Assembly: GCA_029582265.1 (NCBI GenBank)
Contig: CM055823.1
Location: 16,675,019 to 16,739,018, forward strand
Direction: 5' to 3'
Length of the DNA stretch: 64,000 nucleotides
Origin: Zoroaster sp. YZ-2022
Lineage: Eukaryota > Echinodermata > Asteroidea > Forcipulatida > Zoroasteridae
Shown here piece after piece: positions 20,400-32,739 of this stretch. Every line of letters begins with the position of its first letter. The first letter of the stretch is position 1. The position numbers were made by a program, and so were the translations under genes. The notes under the pieces are model-generated. The model was given only the letters and a program-made list of their open reading frames with translations. It ran no database searches and was not told the origin of the DNA.

Positions 20400-20950
20400 T
20401 GGAGACCTATCAGTCTTCTCAATGTTGAAGGATCCGGTTCAAAAATCAACAATCAGAAAACCCAAGGCTTATAGTTGGGAGCATGGAAAGACAAAAAAAC
20501 AGGAACAATCAAAAAATTTTAATTCTTGGCCTATACATTTTGAAAATGAGATCAAGCCGGAAGTCAATTGGGCAGAGAGAATAAACATAGTGAAGACTAT
20601 TTTGAATAGAAATATTACTAAATGACTAAGAAATGGATAAAGTTATCATGCAATTTTATTGGTCATCGAAACCAGACAAAATCAAAACAGACACTATAAG
20701 GGGATCTCCAGAATTAGGTGCAACTGGATTAATCATCATCACATGCAAAATAGATGCGTTAACATTAAACTGTCTGCAAAAATATACCAAAACTCAAGGA
20801 AAATGGAAATATTTATTTAATCTTGGTTATTTTGTCTTTAACAATCCTAAACTGATGGGAGCAAAAATACTCAGTTTTTATTGAGATTTAATTAAAGCTG
20901 GGTGGCCAAAGGATAATCTCCAGAATTGTTCATGTGTTAAAATATTAATA
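20400..20950 (+). pseudogene. L1/Tx1-like LINE C-terminal remnant
   Basis: Frames contain ERINIVKTILNRNITK, then QFYWSSKPDKIK, GSPELGATGLI and KIDALTLNCLQKYTK. This pattern (FIWxxKPxKIK followed by GGLGLxD/N) is found after the reverse transcriptase domain in L1/Tx1-like LINEs. Several stops interrupt it. It may be the 3' part of the same element as 19060-19600, split by the LRR exon region. Confidence 0.65.
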
Positions 20951-21039
20951 AGCGAATAATTCGTGCAAAAAAGGGCGAATTTGGTTTGTTTAAATATTGA
21001 TTGTCTATTCGTTTGGGCCTTGTTTGTAAGCATTTGTCC

Positions 21040-21760
21040 ATTGGAGTTAAAAATCACACCGAGTATTGAGTGGGAGTTTTCTTAAGAATATAATTTTATA
21101 ATGTTCCAGGTTTGTTTGATATTGATTTTGCATCAGAAAACTTTCTGCATAGTACCTGACTTTGACAACTTTGATCAGACCATTAAGTTTGTTACGGAAT
21201 TTCTTGTACTTCATTTTGTTATGTTGTTTGGTTTGATCAGGAAGTTCTTCATACAATTTGTTTTGTGTTTGATGGACGGTATGATGCCATTGGTCATCTG
21301 TGGTTTAAATCTTCTATTATGACTGATATTTTGAACTGGGAAATGAGAATCATAAAGATGAGTAAACATAGTGATGAAGGTATTATAAGCAGTATCGGGG
21401 TTTTCACATGAGTACATTTCCCTCTAGTCAACATCCAATAAACAGTGTTGTTGTAACCGAATAATATTTTCTTGGTTGATACAATCTGAAGGATTGAGTG
21501 CCTTTCTCTTTATTGAGATGTGAATCATTTAATTGAATCATTTAATTGAATCATGAGAAAATGGGTAGATGATCGGAAGCATCGCAAAACAAGATTGTAG
21601 ATTTGGATGGTAAATCACAACTATTAGTAAGGATGCTATTTATTAACGTAGTTGTGGAGTCAGTGATACGGGTATGTTTGTGGATAGTTGGTGAGAATGA
21701 GTTACTGAAAAGACAATCTACAAAATGGGAAGTCAGCAGTAGTCAATAAAGAAGGGTTTC
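21040..21760 (-). pseudogene. CR1/Jockey-type LINE, endonuclease-to-RT linker
   Basis: The minus-strand frame reads DTAYNTFITMFTHLYDSHFP, then IIPSIKHKTNCMKNFLIKPN and KFRNKLNGLIKVVK, the usual linker before the reverse transcriptase. Upstream, to about 21760, broken frames look like the end of an endonuclease. No active-site residues are intact. Confidence 0.6.
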
Positions 21761-21764
21761 AAAC

Positions 21765-22940
21765 ACATTGTGTGCCTAAATCAAACTTTTGAGCATACTT
21801 AATTATAAAAAAGGTTTCATATTTGTAATTTCAATAAATAATTTTTAAAAATAAATAAATAAAAAATAAATAAATAAAATATGTGAATACTTTGTAAGAC
21901 AGGACTTTTTCGGTAGGTTTCAAATTATTAGGCCCTTGTTCAAGCAATTCTTTATTGACTATTAACCTGATCATTGTCAGCCACATACGGAGTACTGTTC
22001 TATACAACTTAGATAGAGTAGTACAAATTATATTGCCAAGTTCGGCATTATCGAGCTGGGTCAATAAAGTGATCATGATGTGTGTAAAATCCATAAGTCA
22101 ACGTACACATACTTTTAGGGTGGGATTCATCCCAGTAAGTGTTTTGTCTTGATAATGTAGAGCCCCATCTAAAACAATTAATTCTACAAAATGAACCCTA
22201 CCCTAACCCCAGGACCATTTAAGTAGGGGATTTTAAAGTGTGGACCACAAAAATAGAAGCTCCCATCCTATTTTTTCTCAATCAGGATGTCCCCAACAAT
22301 TCTCTGTAACCTAAAGAACCTAATACATTTTGACCATCTATCAGCTAAAACAGTAACTACAAAAATAAACACAACATTAACATTCTTTTCTCAATGGCTT
22401 TGCAGTACATTTTATTGAATTTATCAATTTCAAAATTTTAACATCGAATTGTTAATTCATAAAATTAATCACAACATTTATTTATGTCCAGTCAAGTTAA
22501 TTATAACTTCATAAAATTGCACTTCCGTCAAGGAAACAACACAAACAAGAGGACATGTATTAAACAGATCAAGTGCGTAACTCCTGAAATTTCAATGTGC
22601 TACAATACTTTTTAGTCAGTCGCTTACGTTTGAGTGCTTATTTTAGGAAACCAGAAAATGTTCTTTGTGTCCTGAAACACACGGGGGGGGGGTGTTATTG
22701 GGGGCTTCACAAACTTTTTTTTAGGAATACCACCCCCCCCCCCCCCCACATACACACACCTTTTTCAGAAGGAGAAATAAAAATGCAATGCACAATACGT
22801 GGGACCTGAATGAATATTCTTAAGTAAGTTCATTTCAAAACTGAAGTTGCTCACTGACATGTGAAACATTTAAATTAATCCAAGAATTATCAGCTTAAAA
22901 ATGTCCAACATCTGAAGACAGTGTTTATTATTATTATTAT
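21765..22940. other. No supported gene; AT-rich with homopolymer tracts
   Basis: Contains an AAATAAAT-type low-complexity run (21835-21885). At 22683-22747 a G tract of about 10 and a C tract of about 15 lie within about 60 bp and could pair or form quadruplexes. A TTA microsatellite lies just before 22940. Nothing else supported. Confidence 0.4.
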
Positions 22941-22950
22941 TTTCTTTTAG

Positions 22951-23023
22951 AAATGGATCTCCGTCAGCTGGGGAGTCATTTTAACTATGAAACATTTCCC
23001 TCAAACATTTCCCATCTTACAAG
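22951..23023 (+). CDS. Candidate 73-bp exon of unknown gene
   Basis: Acceptor ttattttcttttag and donor gttagt flank 73 bp. Two frames are open: MDLRQLGSHFNYETFPSNIS followed by HLT, and KWISVSWGVILTMKHFPQTF followed by PILQ. Neither is recognised, and no partner exon with matching phase was found on the plus strand nearby. It could be chance. Confidence 0.25.
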
Positions 23024-23544
23024 GTTAGTACATGTGTTGCTTTGATAATAATGTAACTTGGTTGCTTTTCAGGTAATGAAAAATGGTGCACACCCTTCAG
23101 TTGTTAAATGTTTGGACTCTGGTTGAGTCAGACTTACTTGTACAGTACAATAAAAACCACAAACATGGTCTCAAGGGGTGAATTAAAGTACATAAAAGAT
23201 CCAAATATCATGTACAATTCAATCTTGAATCAGCCACAACTTCAAATGTTAAAAGTCAATCCAGTGGGTGACTGTGATTTCATAAATACATTTTGATGGT
23301 TTCTTTTCAGAAATTGATGGTAAACACAGGTCACATCTTAAAAGTTTAATTTTTTCAATATAGGCAAGTGAAGTAAACACCCCAACCCCCTTCCCAGCCC
23401 CATCATCCTCAACACACCCACCAAAAAATTAACAACAAAAAAATAACACATCTTCTCTTGAAGTGTTCAATGAAGGTTATTGTTATCAGCAAAGAAAATT
23501 TGACTGAATCACAGGTTGTTAGCCAACTGTTACATAATGTATAC

Positions 23545-23573
23545 CGCTTCTAGTAGGTTCTTGGCTACATTTG
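23545..23573 (-). CDS. Putative 29-bp exon, unidentified gene (copy C side)
   Basis: Minus-strand acceptor aaatgtgtctgctcag, 29 bp, donor gtatac. The exon at 23865-23895 leaves one G, which with CA here makes Ala. The frame continues NVAKNLLEA and ends in phase 0. The phase match and helix-like peptide support it. It lies just outside the block shared with A and B. A possible last exon (SPTGLTFNI then stop) follows near 23248-23277, but is weaker. Confidence 0.4.
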
Positions 23574-23864
23574 CTGAGCAGACACATTTACTAAGCAATA
23601 TTTTCTCCCAAGCAGCTCCTAATGAAATATATATATTTACAATATGTTCAATCTTAAAGATACCGTGAATAAAACAACATTCATCTTACATCATCTCATG
23701 GAGTCTCATGTATCTTAAAATGTTGGAATAGTCCAAATCTTTTGCCCATTTATATACATAAGCATTATTATGGTGTCCTTTTAAGGCCGTAACTGATACC
23801 AACATTAAGCCTTGTTGCGACTATAAACACCTCACTCCTACATTAAGATGTCAAAAAATCTTAC

Positions 23865-23895
23865 CAATTTTCTTCATTGACACTGCAGTGCAGGC
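23865..23895 (-). CDS. Putative 31-bp exon, unidentified gene (copy C)
   Basis: Acceptor atgaaattaaag (weak), then ACTAVSMKKI in phase 0 with one base over, then donor gtaaga. It joins in frame to the exons on both sides (23943-23972 and 23545-23573), giving a continuous lysine/alanine-rich helix-like peptide. Copies A and B keep part of the exon near 670 and 55835 but not a clear donor. Confidence 0.4.
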
Positions 23896-23942
23896 CTTTA
23901 ATTTCATTCTCATAGAAAACCAAGGGCAATAAAATAAATTAC

Positions 23943-23972
23943 CTCCAAGTATTTTGGGGTTGCAGTGGCTGC
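23943..23972 (-). CDS. Putative 30-bp exon, unidentified gene (copy C)
   Basis: A T-rich acceptor (ttttttttttattcag), ten codons AATATPKYLE in phase 0, and donor gtaatt. Copy B has the same exon with substitutions and a GC donor (near 55939-55968). Copy A has lost the donor half. Phase agrees with both neighbours. Confidence 0.45.
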
Positions 23973-24202
23973 CTGAATAAAAAAAAAATGTGGTCCTTTC
24001 AAATAAACTCTGATAGTAGATAAATAAATTTGAAATGGCTGGAGACAGGCATTGGTAAATAAACTAATAATTAAGTTACTTATGTATATATCTTTTTTAA
24101 TTGGAATAGCAATTGCGCTGATATATGGATCAAAAGCAGGATTTTAGAAAAGCAGAAGAGAATGAGAATTTCTCTAAGAGCAAACATAAGGAAACTTAAT
24201 AC

Positions 24203-24287
24203 CTTGGTGTCATTGTTGAGGCAGAACATCCTCGTAAGAAGACAGTCAGCTACTACTTCAAGTTGCTCCTCAGAAAGGGCCCCTCCT
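24203..24287 (-). CDS. Putative 85-bp exon, unidentified gene (copy C)
   Basis: The frame is open: GGALSEEQLEVVADCLLTRM, then FCLNNDTK, preceded by one base of a split codon and followed by donor gtatta. The acceptor (gttttgacttcaag) is modest. The peptide looks like an amphipathic helix. The A and B versions share a frameshift, so C keeps the ancestral reading. The family is unknown. Confidence 0.5.
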
Positions 24288-24829
24288 CTTGAAGTCAAAA
24301 CATAATCCCGCAGTATGAGAATAACAGATTTGTAATGTTTGTATACTAGAACTATATGTTATTGATTACTTCTATTCCATTACAGTGATCTGAAGCCATG
24401 CAATAGGTTGCCAGAAACATTAGCTACCTTTAAGAAAAAAACTGAGAGTCCTTCCATAGGTTGTACATAAGACTGTGCCGGTTATCCGGGTACCTGGATA
24501 TGACGAAACTGTTCCATTTTTCAGTTCAAGTACTCGTGTGACTCTTGGATTTCAACTGACCATTAAGCCACCTGGAATGAAATCCCAATTTTTTGTTAAC
24601 AAAATGTGTGTGGGGAATGGGGATGATATGACTCGTTTTTAATTATAGAGGGTCCCTGAGGAGGATCATATGACTCTAATAAAACAAGAATAATTTGTGT
24701 TCATATTAATTATTTTATACATTTGGAAGTATTTTAAGTGTTTTACAAAATTGTTTATGAGTACCCAAGTATCAAATATTTCCAATTTCTGGTATCCGGT
24801 TCCCAGTTGAAATAAACAAAACGCACAAC

Positions 24830-25770
24830 CTTAGGTGTACAGAGCTAAACAACAAAAGTGTCCAAGTAGTAATGCAGTGACTTAACATTTAGAGTCATTA
24901 ACACACAGAGTCCTTCCCATAGGAATTGTACAGGACTAAACAACAAAGTGTCCAAGTAAATGTGACAGTGACTTAACATTTAGAGTCCTTAACACACAGA
25001 GTCCTTCCCTTGGGTGTGAAGGACAAACAACAAAGTGTCCAAGTAAATGGTTCAGTGACTTAACATTTGGGGTCCTTAACTATATTGGGAGTCCTTCCCA
25101 TGGGTGTACAGGACTGGTAAACCAACAAAAGTGTCAAGTAAATGTAACAGTGACTTAACATTTGGGGTCCTTAACACACAGAGTCCTTCCTATGGGTGTG
25201 CTGGGACTAAACAACAAAGTGTCAAAGCCGTAACAGTGACATTCCAACATTTAGGTGTCCTTAACACACAGGGGTCCTTCTTATGCAAATTGTGTTTAGG
25301 ACTAAACAACAAAATGTCCAAGTAAGTAACAGACTTGGACATTTAGAGTCCGAACAATTTCTAAGTCGCTTCTTCCTTAGGTGTACAGGACCTAAACATA
25401 TAAAGTGTCCAAATAGTAACAGTGACTTAACATTTGGTGAGTCCTTAACACACAGAGTCCCTTCCATGGGTGTACAGGACTAAACAACAAAGTGTCCAAG
25501 TAAGTAACAGTGACAACATTTAGAGTCCTTAACACACAGAGTCCTTCCCATGGGTGTACAGGACTAAACAACAAAGTGTCCAGAAGTAAGTAACAGTGAC
25601 TTAACATTTAGAGTCCTCAACACACTGAGTCCTTCCCTTAAATGGGTGTACAGGATTAAACAACAAAGTTTCAAGTAAGTATGATGACAACATTTGGAGT
25701 CATAACACACACAGAGTCCTTCCATGGGTGTACAGGACTAAACAACAAAGTGTCCAAGTAGATAACAGTG
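24830..25770. repeat. 80-95-bp minisatellite expanded only in copy C
   Basis: About ten to eleven imperfect units of CACAGAGTCCTTCCCATGGG, then TGTACAGGACTAAACAACAA and AGTGTCCAAGTAAGTAACAG. Copies A (about 1240-1320) and B (about 56420-56500) have this sequence once, so the tandem growth happened in C after the copies split. Confidence 0.9.
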
Positions 25771-26754
25771 ACTTGGTTTTTGTTTGTGAGTAAACTTGTT
25801 TATATACATGTTAATGGACCACAGGTCTGTGGTAGAAATATTCTTTCATTCGGATCATGCTGACAGAATTGTATTTGGTGCGACATCTTGAACTTTCGTT
25901 CCTCATGGGGTCAAATTTAAAAAGCCTTCTTTGATGAACCGAACTAATCCACCAATCAAGTTTGAAGATTATCCATGAAGTATTTCTGAAATATATATTG
26001 GATGGATGGACGTTGACCACATGCCAAAAGAACAAGTATGCTCTCTTTGCTTTGACTTTTGGCATACAGAATAGAATACAAATGTTTAGAATTAAAATAA
26101 TAATTAGGTAAAGAGACAATTAGAAAAGATATGATGAGATAACCTGTAATATGCGAGTAGGATTTCGACAATAAATCAATAATTCAAAGTCCAACCACAA
26201 GAAGGTTTCCCAGTTTGCAATGTGAAGGCCACTCTTCCAATTGAAATCTGTTCCTTTATCCAAGCATCTAAACCAACACTTTCTTTCCCCCCATTGAAAT
26301 ATAGGAGTAGTTGACATCTCTCCTGTACAAAGACAAGTTTAGAAACACGAAAACCATCCCCATGTGTTTGTTTTATTTTATCTTGAACGAGCTTATGTGA
26401 TACATGTTACTCTAAGCAGTATCTTATGTGTCAACATGTCCTGGCCATAATGACCAAAATACTGTTGCTACTTAGACAGCTTGTATCTACACAAGTACAT
26501 GAGGCACATTTGATGCAATACTCATTTCCTTATGAACAGACACATCCCAGCATGTACATGAAGACACACATAAAGTTTGTATTCATTGATGAAAATGAAT
26601 CAATTCTAACAAACAACAAATGCAACAAGAAGCATGTGTGTGCATGTCTAGATCCTGATGGTCATGTGATGATGGTGATTATGAAAATTACTCATTTCTT
26701 CCCTTGAAGAATATTCGTTTAATAATACCACTTTTTCCTCAACATTATACATTT

Positions 26755-27890
26755 CATATTTTGTTAAAGAAAGCGAAGTGTTTTGGGCAATTACGTCTGA
26801 AATTATCATCCATTATCTTCCATATTTGTGGATGGTTTTTATTTATCCTGTTTCTTGAGGCAGACCAAAACAATTTACATAACCCCTAACCCTGCTAAAC
26901 TGTAGTAAACTGTCCGGAAATTAATCATATTTGATTACCTTTACAGAACTCCCAGTGCATCGTACACCAAATATAGAATTTTTAAAAAGGTAAAAAGTAA
27001 AATGAAGGTTATTATAGGTTTACCAAATATATTCTTAAAATATGAGTTTTATGGTTATTTCGTTGATGATTATGCAGTGTTAATTAACAAGTTTTATTAA
27101 ATTGCCTTACCTACAACAAATTCAAATACATTTTTTCTTTTTAACACGTTCCTTCAACAATATTTGTTTGTGTACATGTATTCAATCACATTTACATAAT
27201 GGATTGAACTAACTTTCGCTCATTGCATTTCTTTGTATAGGCTTCTCTTAACCAGCAATGATCTTTCACATTGAAAAACATGTATAATATTGTTATGCGT
27301 GTTGAAATAATGTTAGGATTCATGATATGTGTAATCTTGGGTGCAAGGTACAAAGCACTGGTATGCTACTAGAAGATTAAAAGACTGGAGACGTTCAGTT
27401 GGCATACATGATTTTGCCTTGGAAACCGGTTGAAAGTTACATGTATACTTGGACAAGTCCCCTCAGTTTTACATCATTGGGGTTGTAATCGATGAAGTGA
27501 TTGATTTATACTCATATGGTTATTCTTCTTGCACTCTTCCATCAAAATCAGTGTTACTGTGATATGATGTCCAGCAATGTATGTGCATGTTGTGGACTGT
27601 CTGAGACTACAACACTAGAAGCTATGGACAAGATGCCTGGATCTGAAAACGCAGAAAATCTATGAGCGAGCCGCACACATGTTACAGTTTGGCTTCAGTT
27701 TTGACTTCATCTGGAAGTCTTTACAATGTGTTTGCAGAGATTAAAAATATAACATGCAAGATGATAAAATACTTTTTTGAAATTGCTTAAAAGAAATCAA
27801 CGAACATATACTTGAACAATTGGTTAAAATGTTTGATTATCAATCAATCAAGTGCTTTCATTTAGGAGAATTCGTTGTGTTGTGTTCAAT
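26755..27890. other. 1.1-kb stretch present in C only
   Basis: Copies A and B lack this part between the flanks that match 2210 and 2310. It is AT-rich without clear termini. At 27552-27665 a plus-strand frame reads CYCDMMSSNVCACC and runs 37 codons to a stop, cysteine-rich at its start and unrecognised. No splice signals are convincing. Confidence 0.4.
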
Positions 27891-29171
27891 GTTGGTTTTC
27901 TCTTTCTCAAGGAAATTCTCATCTAGAAAAGGAAAAACACTAACATTTTTTAATTGTGGTAATTTTCATTGAGGGAAAATACAAATACTGTTGTAACACA
28001 AAATGACATCAAAAATTAAGATAAACTAATTATTTCTTGTGCTTTGGAACAACTGTTCAAATCATGTTGATTCATTTTAACAACTTTAGAGCAAACAAAT
28101 GGTTGGTGCAAATACCTGATACAGTTCCAGCAGGACTTAAAAAACATTATTATTGAGCAGTAAGTATAGGATATCCAATGAAATATAATTACCATTATTG
28201 TCTGCCGAGTTTCTAAGGTGAATCTAACATATTAAGAATCCATCTTATCGCATAATGTGTTTCTTGAAAATTTCTGACAGTTGATCCAACATCGGCCTAA
28301 AGACAGAAATTCAGAAATAATGTAGAGACATTGATCAATTGAAAAGGGACTTAATGAAATTATCAAAATAATAGTTGGCTCTGATTATTGGCTATTGATG
28401 ATGATGAGGTCCAAGAGTTTTATTATTGCATGTATATATTGTGCAGACAAATGGCACATCATTTTGACAACTAGAGCTGCTTAGTACACCCATTACATCA
28501 TAACATGGATGAACAGATTAAAATGCCATCTAAGCCTGGCTTTAAACTATGGTCCAGAAGCTTCGGACAATTTCCTATTTCCTCATGTTCATAGAAAGCA
28601 TGTGCATGCTCAGATTAAACTATGCCAGCCTCAAGTTGGGTTAAAGATCGACCCAATGTGAGATAAAGAGTACCTAACTATAAATGCCAACCCCATATGT
28701 ATATAGTCTGTAGATATTTTTTTATTTCGAACTTACCACTCTGGTCAATGGGGTACCCGGTTCCTGATGTGATAATTGGTTGTACTGAATACCGGTGTGG
28801 ATGCTTTGCAGATGGGCGATAAATTTGATGGTCTGTGAAATATGTATGTTATATAAATATTAGGTGCCTCAGGGTCACATGAATATAATTATCACATTAG
28901 ATAACATCTAACTGTCCCATTTCTAGGGCAATCCGGTGTTATGAGACAGTGATATAATTCTAACCATTTTCAAAAATAAGGCACTCCAACTAATATTTGT
29001 TTTATAACTCACACACAAATCACTGTCATTTTTGATTACACAATCACAGTTCAGTCACCTTTATTTACTAATAAGGTCATTCTAAATGAACCAGAAACGT
29101 ACATTGTGTACATATAATTGCAACTTTTTATTTTATTCGGTTATTTTAATATTTAATTTGGTTTGATACAA

Positions 29172-29492
29172 TATGAATAACTTTACCCTGAAAATCCATT
29201 TTGCCAAATCAAGTAATAGTTCACCATGATTTCACAGCAATTTCACAGTGTCTCTTCCTCTCTCAGATATTGGCAATAATGTTCTGATGTTTCACAGCAA
29301 ATTAGGGATCTAAGCTGCTAAAGGCTTTACTTACAAAAGAAGTTTGTGTCGTTTTCACTGTGAAGAAGAAATTCAAGAGTATTTCTTAGCATTTTCATGG
29401 CGTTTTCATGGCGTGTCGTCATAAAGTACTGTGAACTATTTATTTCCTGTAAAACAGATTTTCAGAACATTTTAGGGTAAAGTTATTTCATA
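29172..29492. mobile_element. 321-bp MITE-like insertion in copy C
   Basis: Ends are inverted repeats: TATGAATAACTTTACCCTGA at left and the complement of TATGAAATAACTTTACCCTA at right. Inside are repeated TTCACAG and CATGGCGTTTTC motifs. Copies A (about 4120) and B lack it. A related one-ended fragment lies at 51695-51900. Confidence 0.65.
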
Positions 29493-31288
29493 GTGTTATC
29501 TTTACTATTATTTTTTCATAATAAGCAATTATTTGCCCTTTACAAATTCTCATTACATTAACATAATTATTTTGAGTTCTAACGTGTAGAACCCTGTACA
29601 AATGCTGGTTGAAAACCACTGCAGCTCCACTCCAGCTATAGTAGTATATATGTGTATATGATGGGCATGCAGTAATTTCCATAATACTAAAAACTGATCA
29701 CAGTTTTTTTTTCACTATTAGCATCATGTGATAACTTACCGGAGTGCTTTGTATGTTTTGCTGATTCAGTTCTTTGGACTTGAGAATCTTCTTCCACCAA
29801 AACAAATAATAAAATAACACAAATGTACACAATTAATGATATTGTAATTTGCTATTAATGGTCCTTCTTTTAAGCATGCTACTCGACCTTGTCTAAAAGG
29901 CCTCCATGCAGTGCAACAAATAATTCTGTGATTTCATAAATTATGAGCCAGGACAATATCATCACAATCAACAGAGGCATGGGAATCGAATTACTGGTTT
30001 AAGATTAACTCAATGAAATAATACCCACTTGATAAGGTCCCTGTACTGTTAGGCCTGTGTTGAATAATCAAATATTCAATCAATGGTTCAAAATATCAGT
30101 TGGTTTTTCAGTTCAAACATTTGAAAAATTTTAAAACTTTTGTTGATTTTTTTTTATTGGCGCTTCCATCATTAACACCTCAATAATACTTTTGTGTACA
30201 TTTGGTCCAACACCTATCTGTATAGCAAGTCCATCCTAATCAGGTGACATTATGTTTAGTACATTTTTGGCTACTATCAGACGTGCTCATTTGTCATGGC
30301 GCAATTTACAATCAACAGCTTTCGAATATCGATATTCGACTGAATTCAAAATCCGAATATCCGGTTACCAAATTGTTGAAAACACTTTGTATTACTGTTG
30401 CTGCTGCATAAAATGAGCAAAGTCTGTTCTGATCGTGATACGTGTGCCTTTAATGTGTAACAAGGGCATTTAAGGCATGATTAATTGGATGATCCAAAAC
30501 AAATTCTTCCTGGCATACAAATGATGTACTTGTAGAGGTCCTCATCAGTGTTATTCCTGATGTAGATGCTGCTGCAACCCTAACATTAAGAAATCAAGGA
30601 TAGAAGACACATTATTAAGTAAAAACTATTCAATGAGGATTTCATTTTGAAATAGAGTGATGTGGGCGGTAATGACCAAGCAACAAACTGTAATTCCCTT
30701 ATTAAATGAGCTAATTACATGACAAAACATCTCTGCCGTTCTTAAATTACATTAAGGTTGACATACTTTTTACACAGCTATACTTGCATCAATCTATATC
30801 ACCAAGAACGCATACAAACAAAGTTATTTGAAGACCTTTCTGGGTTCACTTGTAAACAATGACCATGATAGCATTCATGCTAAACTTGAAAACTGCTGCA
30901 CTCATCATTCAGGATACGTAATTTTCCTTAATACCAAAACTAAGACTGCAGTCGCTACGCACTAAACTTTCTGGTACTTCATACATTTGCTGATTCCAGT
31001 TCTTTGGACCAAACAACAAAATTATCAATGTTCAATCAAAACAAAATTAACATCTTTAATATTTTTTGGTTGTTGTAACGTTGAATTTTCTGTGTCTCTG
31101 GAGGAACATTAATAATTGTTTGAGATTGCTGTACAGTGTAGGGGCTTTAATTGGACGTGGCATCACAAAATTAGCTAAAATCTTAAAATTTTGATTTTGA
31201 TTCCACTTTCAAAGACTTCTTTCAAATTGTGTATAGACACTATTCTAATATTTGTCATTTCGTTGGCATAATTAGTGCTAATTTAATA

Positions 31289-31787
31289 TTAACCCTCCTA
31301 CTTCTGGCACCTTTTTTCATACAAGTTGGCCACCATTTTGAAATCGCTTTTGTGGTTTGAATCGTGAAACTGTGTACAGTATTGATTCCCAAATGGTTTG
31401 AATGGTAGGTCTGCAGTGGCGTAACCAGAGGGGGGGGCAGGGGGCTTCGCCCCCACTCAGAGCCATGCCCCCTCTTGCCCCATGAAATCACAGAAAAGTG
31501 TTTGTTTTTGGTTTGGTTAAATATATCAATCGTTTAATACTGCGCAAATCCTGCTGTAAAAAGTGAAACTTTTATTCATATCATTATGTGAACTTTATAA
31601 CCCAGCCATAATAAATGGGCGGAAACGGGCGCGATCTTAGTGCCATTATTTCCAAATTGTGGTTTGCGGTTACAAGAGGTGGAGGGTCACTCAGGAAGTC
31701 ACAAAGGTTACGTTACGTGAATTTCGACGTGACCATTAGCTCCGTTAACACAACGTAGTCAGATGCACATCGGAGATTCAAAAACAA
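31289..31787. other. Unique sequence with a CAGTGGCGTAACCAG terminus-like motif
   Basis: 31414-31480 begins CAGTGGCGTAACCAG, followed by G-rich then C-rich tracts (GGGGGCTTCGCCCCC), typical of non-autonomous transposon ends in invertebrates. No partner terminus seen. The rest is unremarkable. Confidence 0.3.
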
Positions 31788-32096
31788 ATGGCCAGCGGAA
31801 AGGTAAGCAGACCATTTTCTTCCTCGACATCAAAGCGCCCGTCTCTGCCTCGTGCTCCAGCACCTAAAACGAGACGGGAAACTCTGAAAAGATGATTGTG
31901 ATTCTGATGGTACCAAGTGTGCATGGACTCTGCATCCGGTTCCGCCGAAATTTCAGAAGAAGATATATCCGTTAGTAGTACTGGGGCGCTAGAGCTAGCA
32001 CAAAGTGCCCTAGCAAATACACGTACTAACGGTAAACAAGAGCTGTTGTATAATAGCCCTTCAGCAGTTCAGTGTCTTGATGATAGCCACTTTTAA
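31788..32096 (+). pseudogene. Broken Ser/Pro/Lys-rich short reading frame
   Basis: An ATG in good context (ACAAATGG) opens MASGKVSRPFSSSTSKRPSL and runs to TGA at 31893. A second frame from 31923 includes ASGSAEISEEDISVSSTGAL and runs to TAA at 32094, so one or more frameshifts lie between. AAG|gtaagc at 31800 could also be a splice donor after MASGK. The make-up fits the disordered N-terminus of a LINE ORF1 or a first exon; I cannot tell which. Confidence 0.3.
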
Positions 32097-32552
32097 AAGG
32101 CCGTGGTGTGAGTGTTAGCGAGCGCGTGACATTGGCGGTACTAAGCGCTGTACTTATCAGCCAATGATCGCCTGGAGATATTCCGCTGCATACACATCAA
32201 CTGCAAAATCCGCCAAACGCGACGCACTATCGCTGCCCTTTCGCCAACAGTGGTCTAAACAACATAAAGTGCCCCTCAACAGCTCTGCACGTAAAGCGAA
32301 TTTAGAGACAAGACAGAGTCATTTGGGGCTACGGTAGGTTTGTGCAGTGCATTGCACAGTTGTGTGTGTGGATCAAAATCGTCAAAGCCAGGAATGAACC
32401 GCCCACATCTTGCATTAAGCTGTACAGTGTAATGCGGTTCGGGGATTTGGGACAGCGACCTTGTTGGGCTAGCAATAGGTATGGGCCGGGTGTGAATACT
32501 GTGGTGGTGCGCAAGATTGATTACAACAGCCCTTGATCAAGGCTAGTAATGT
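31990..32552 (+). repeat. Partial third copy of the family-2 left flank
   Basis: TCTTGATGATAGCCACTTT, CATCAACTGCAAAATCCGCC and CTTGATCAAGGCTAGTAATG match 42345-42830, and the last part also matches 9150-9180. It is CpG-rich compared with the rest. It ends where the TAA microsatellite begins. Confidence 0.75.
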
Positions 32553-32568
32553 TCAGTAATACACACAC

Positions 32569-32734
<166 letters not shown>

Positions 32735-32739
32735 TTTGA

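Larger units (their letters stand above)
23878..31288 (-). other. Segmental duplication family 1, copy C
   Basis: Diverged copy of A and B with many indels. It lacks the TA MITE (empty site 28702-28703), the LINE composite (empty site 30401-30420) and the hairpin of A. It has its own changes: a minisatellite expansion at 24830-25770, an extra 1.1 kb at 26755-27890 and a MITE at 29172-29492. It keeps open the exons at 23865-24287 that are broken in A and B, while its other exons are decayed. Beyond listed parts it is intron-like sequence. Confidence 0.85.

Noticed and set aside
27552..27665. Cysteine-rich frame CYCDMMSSNVCACC as a zinc-finger domain
   Set aside because: Only one cluster of Cys residues, no second half, no start or splice support; kept only as a note in the feature on 26755-27890.
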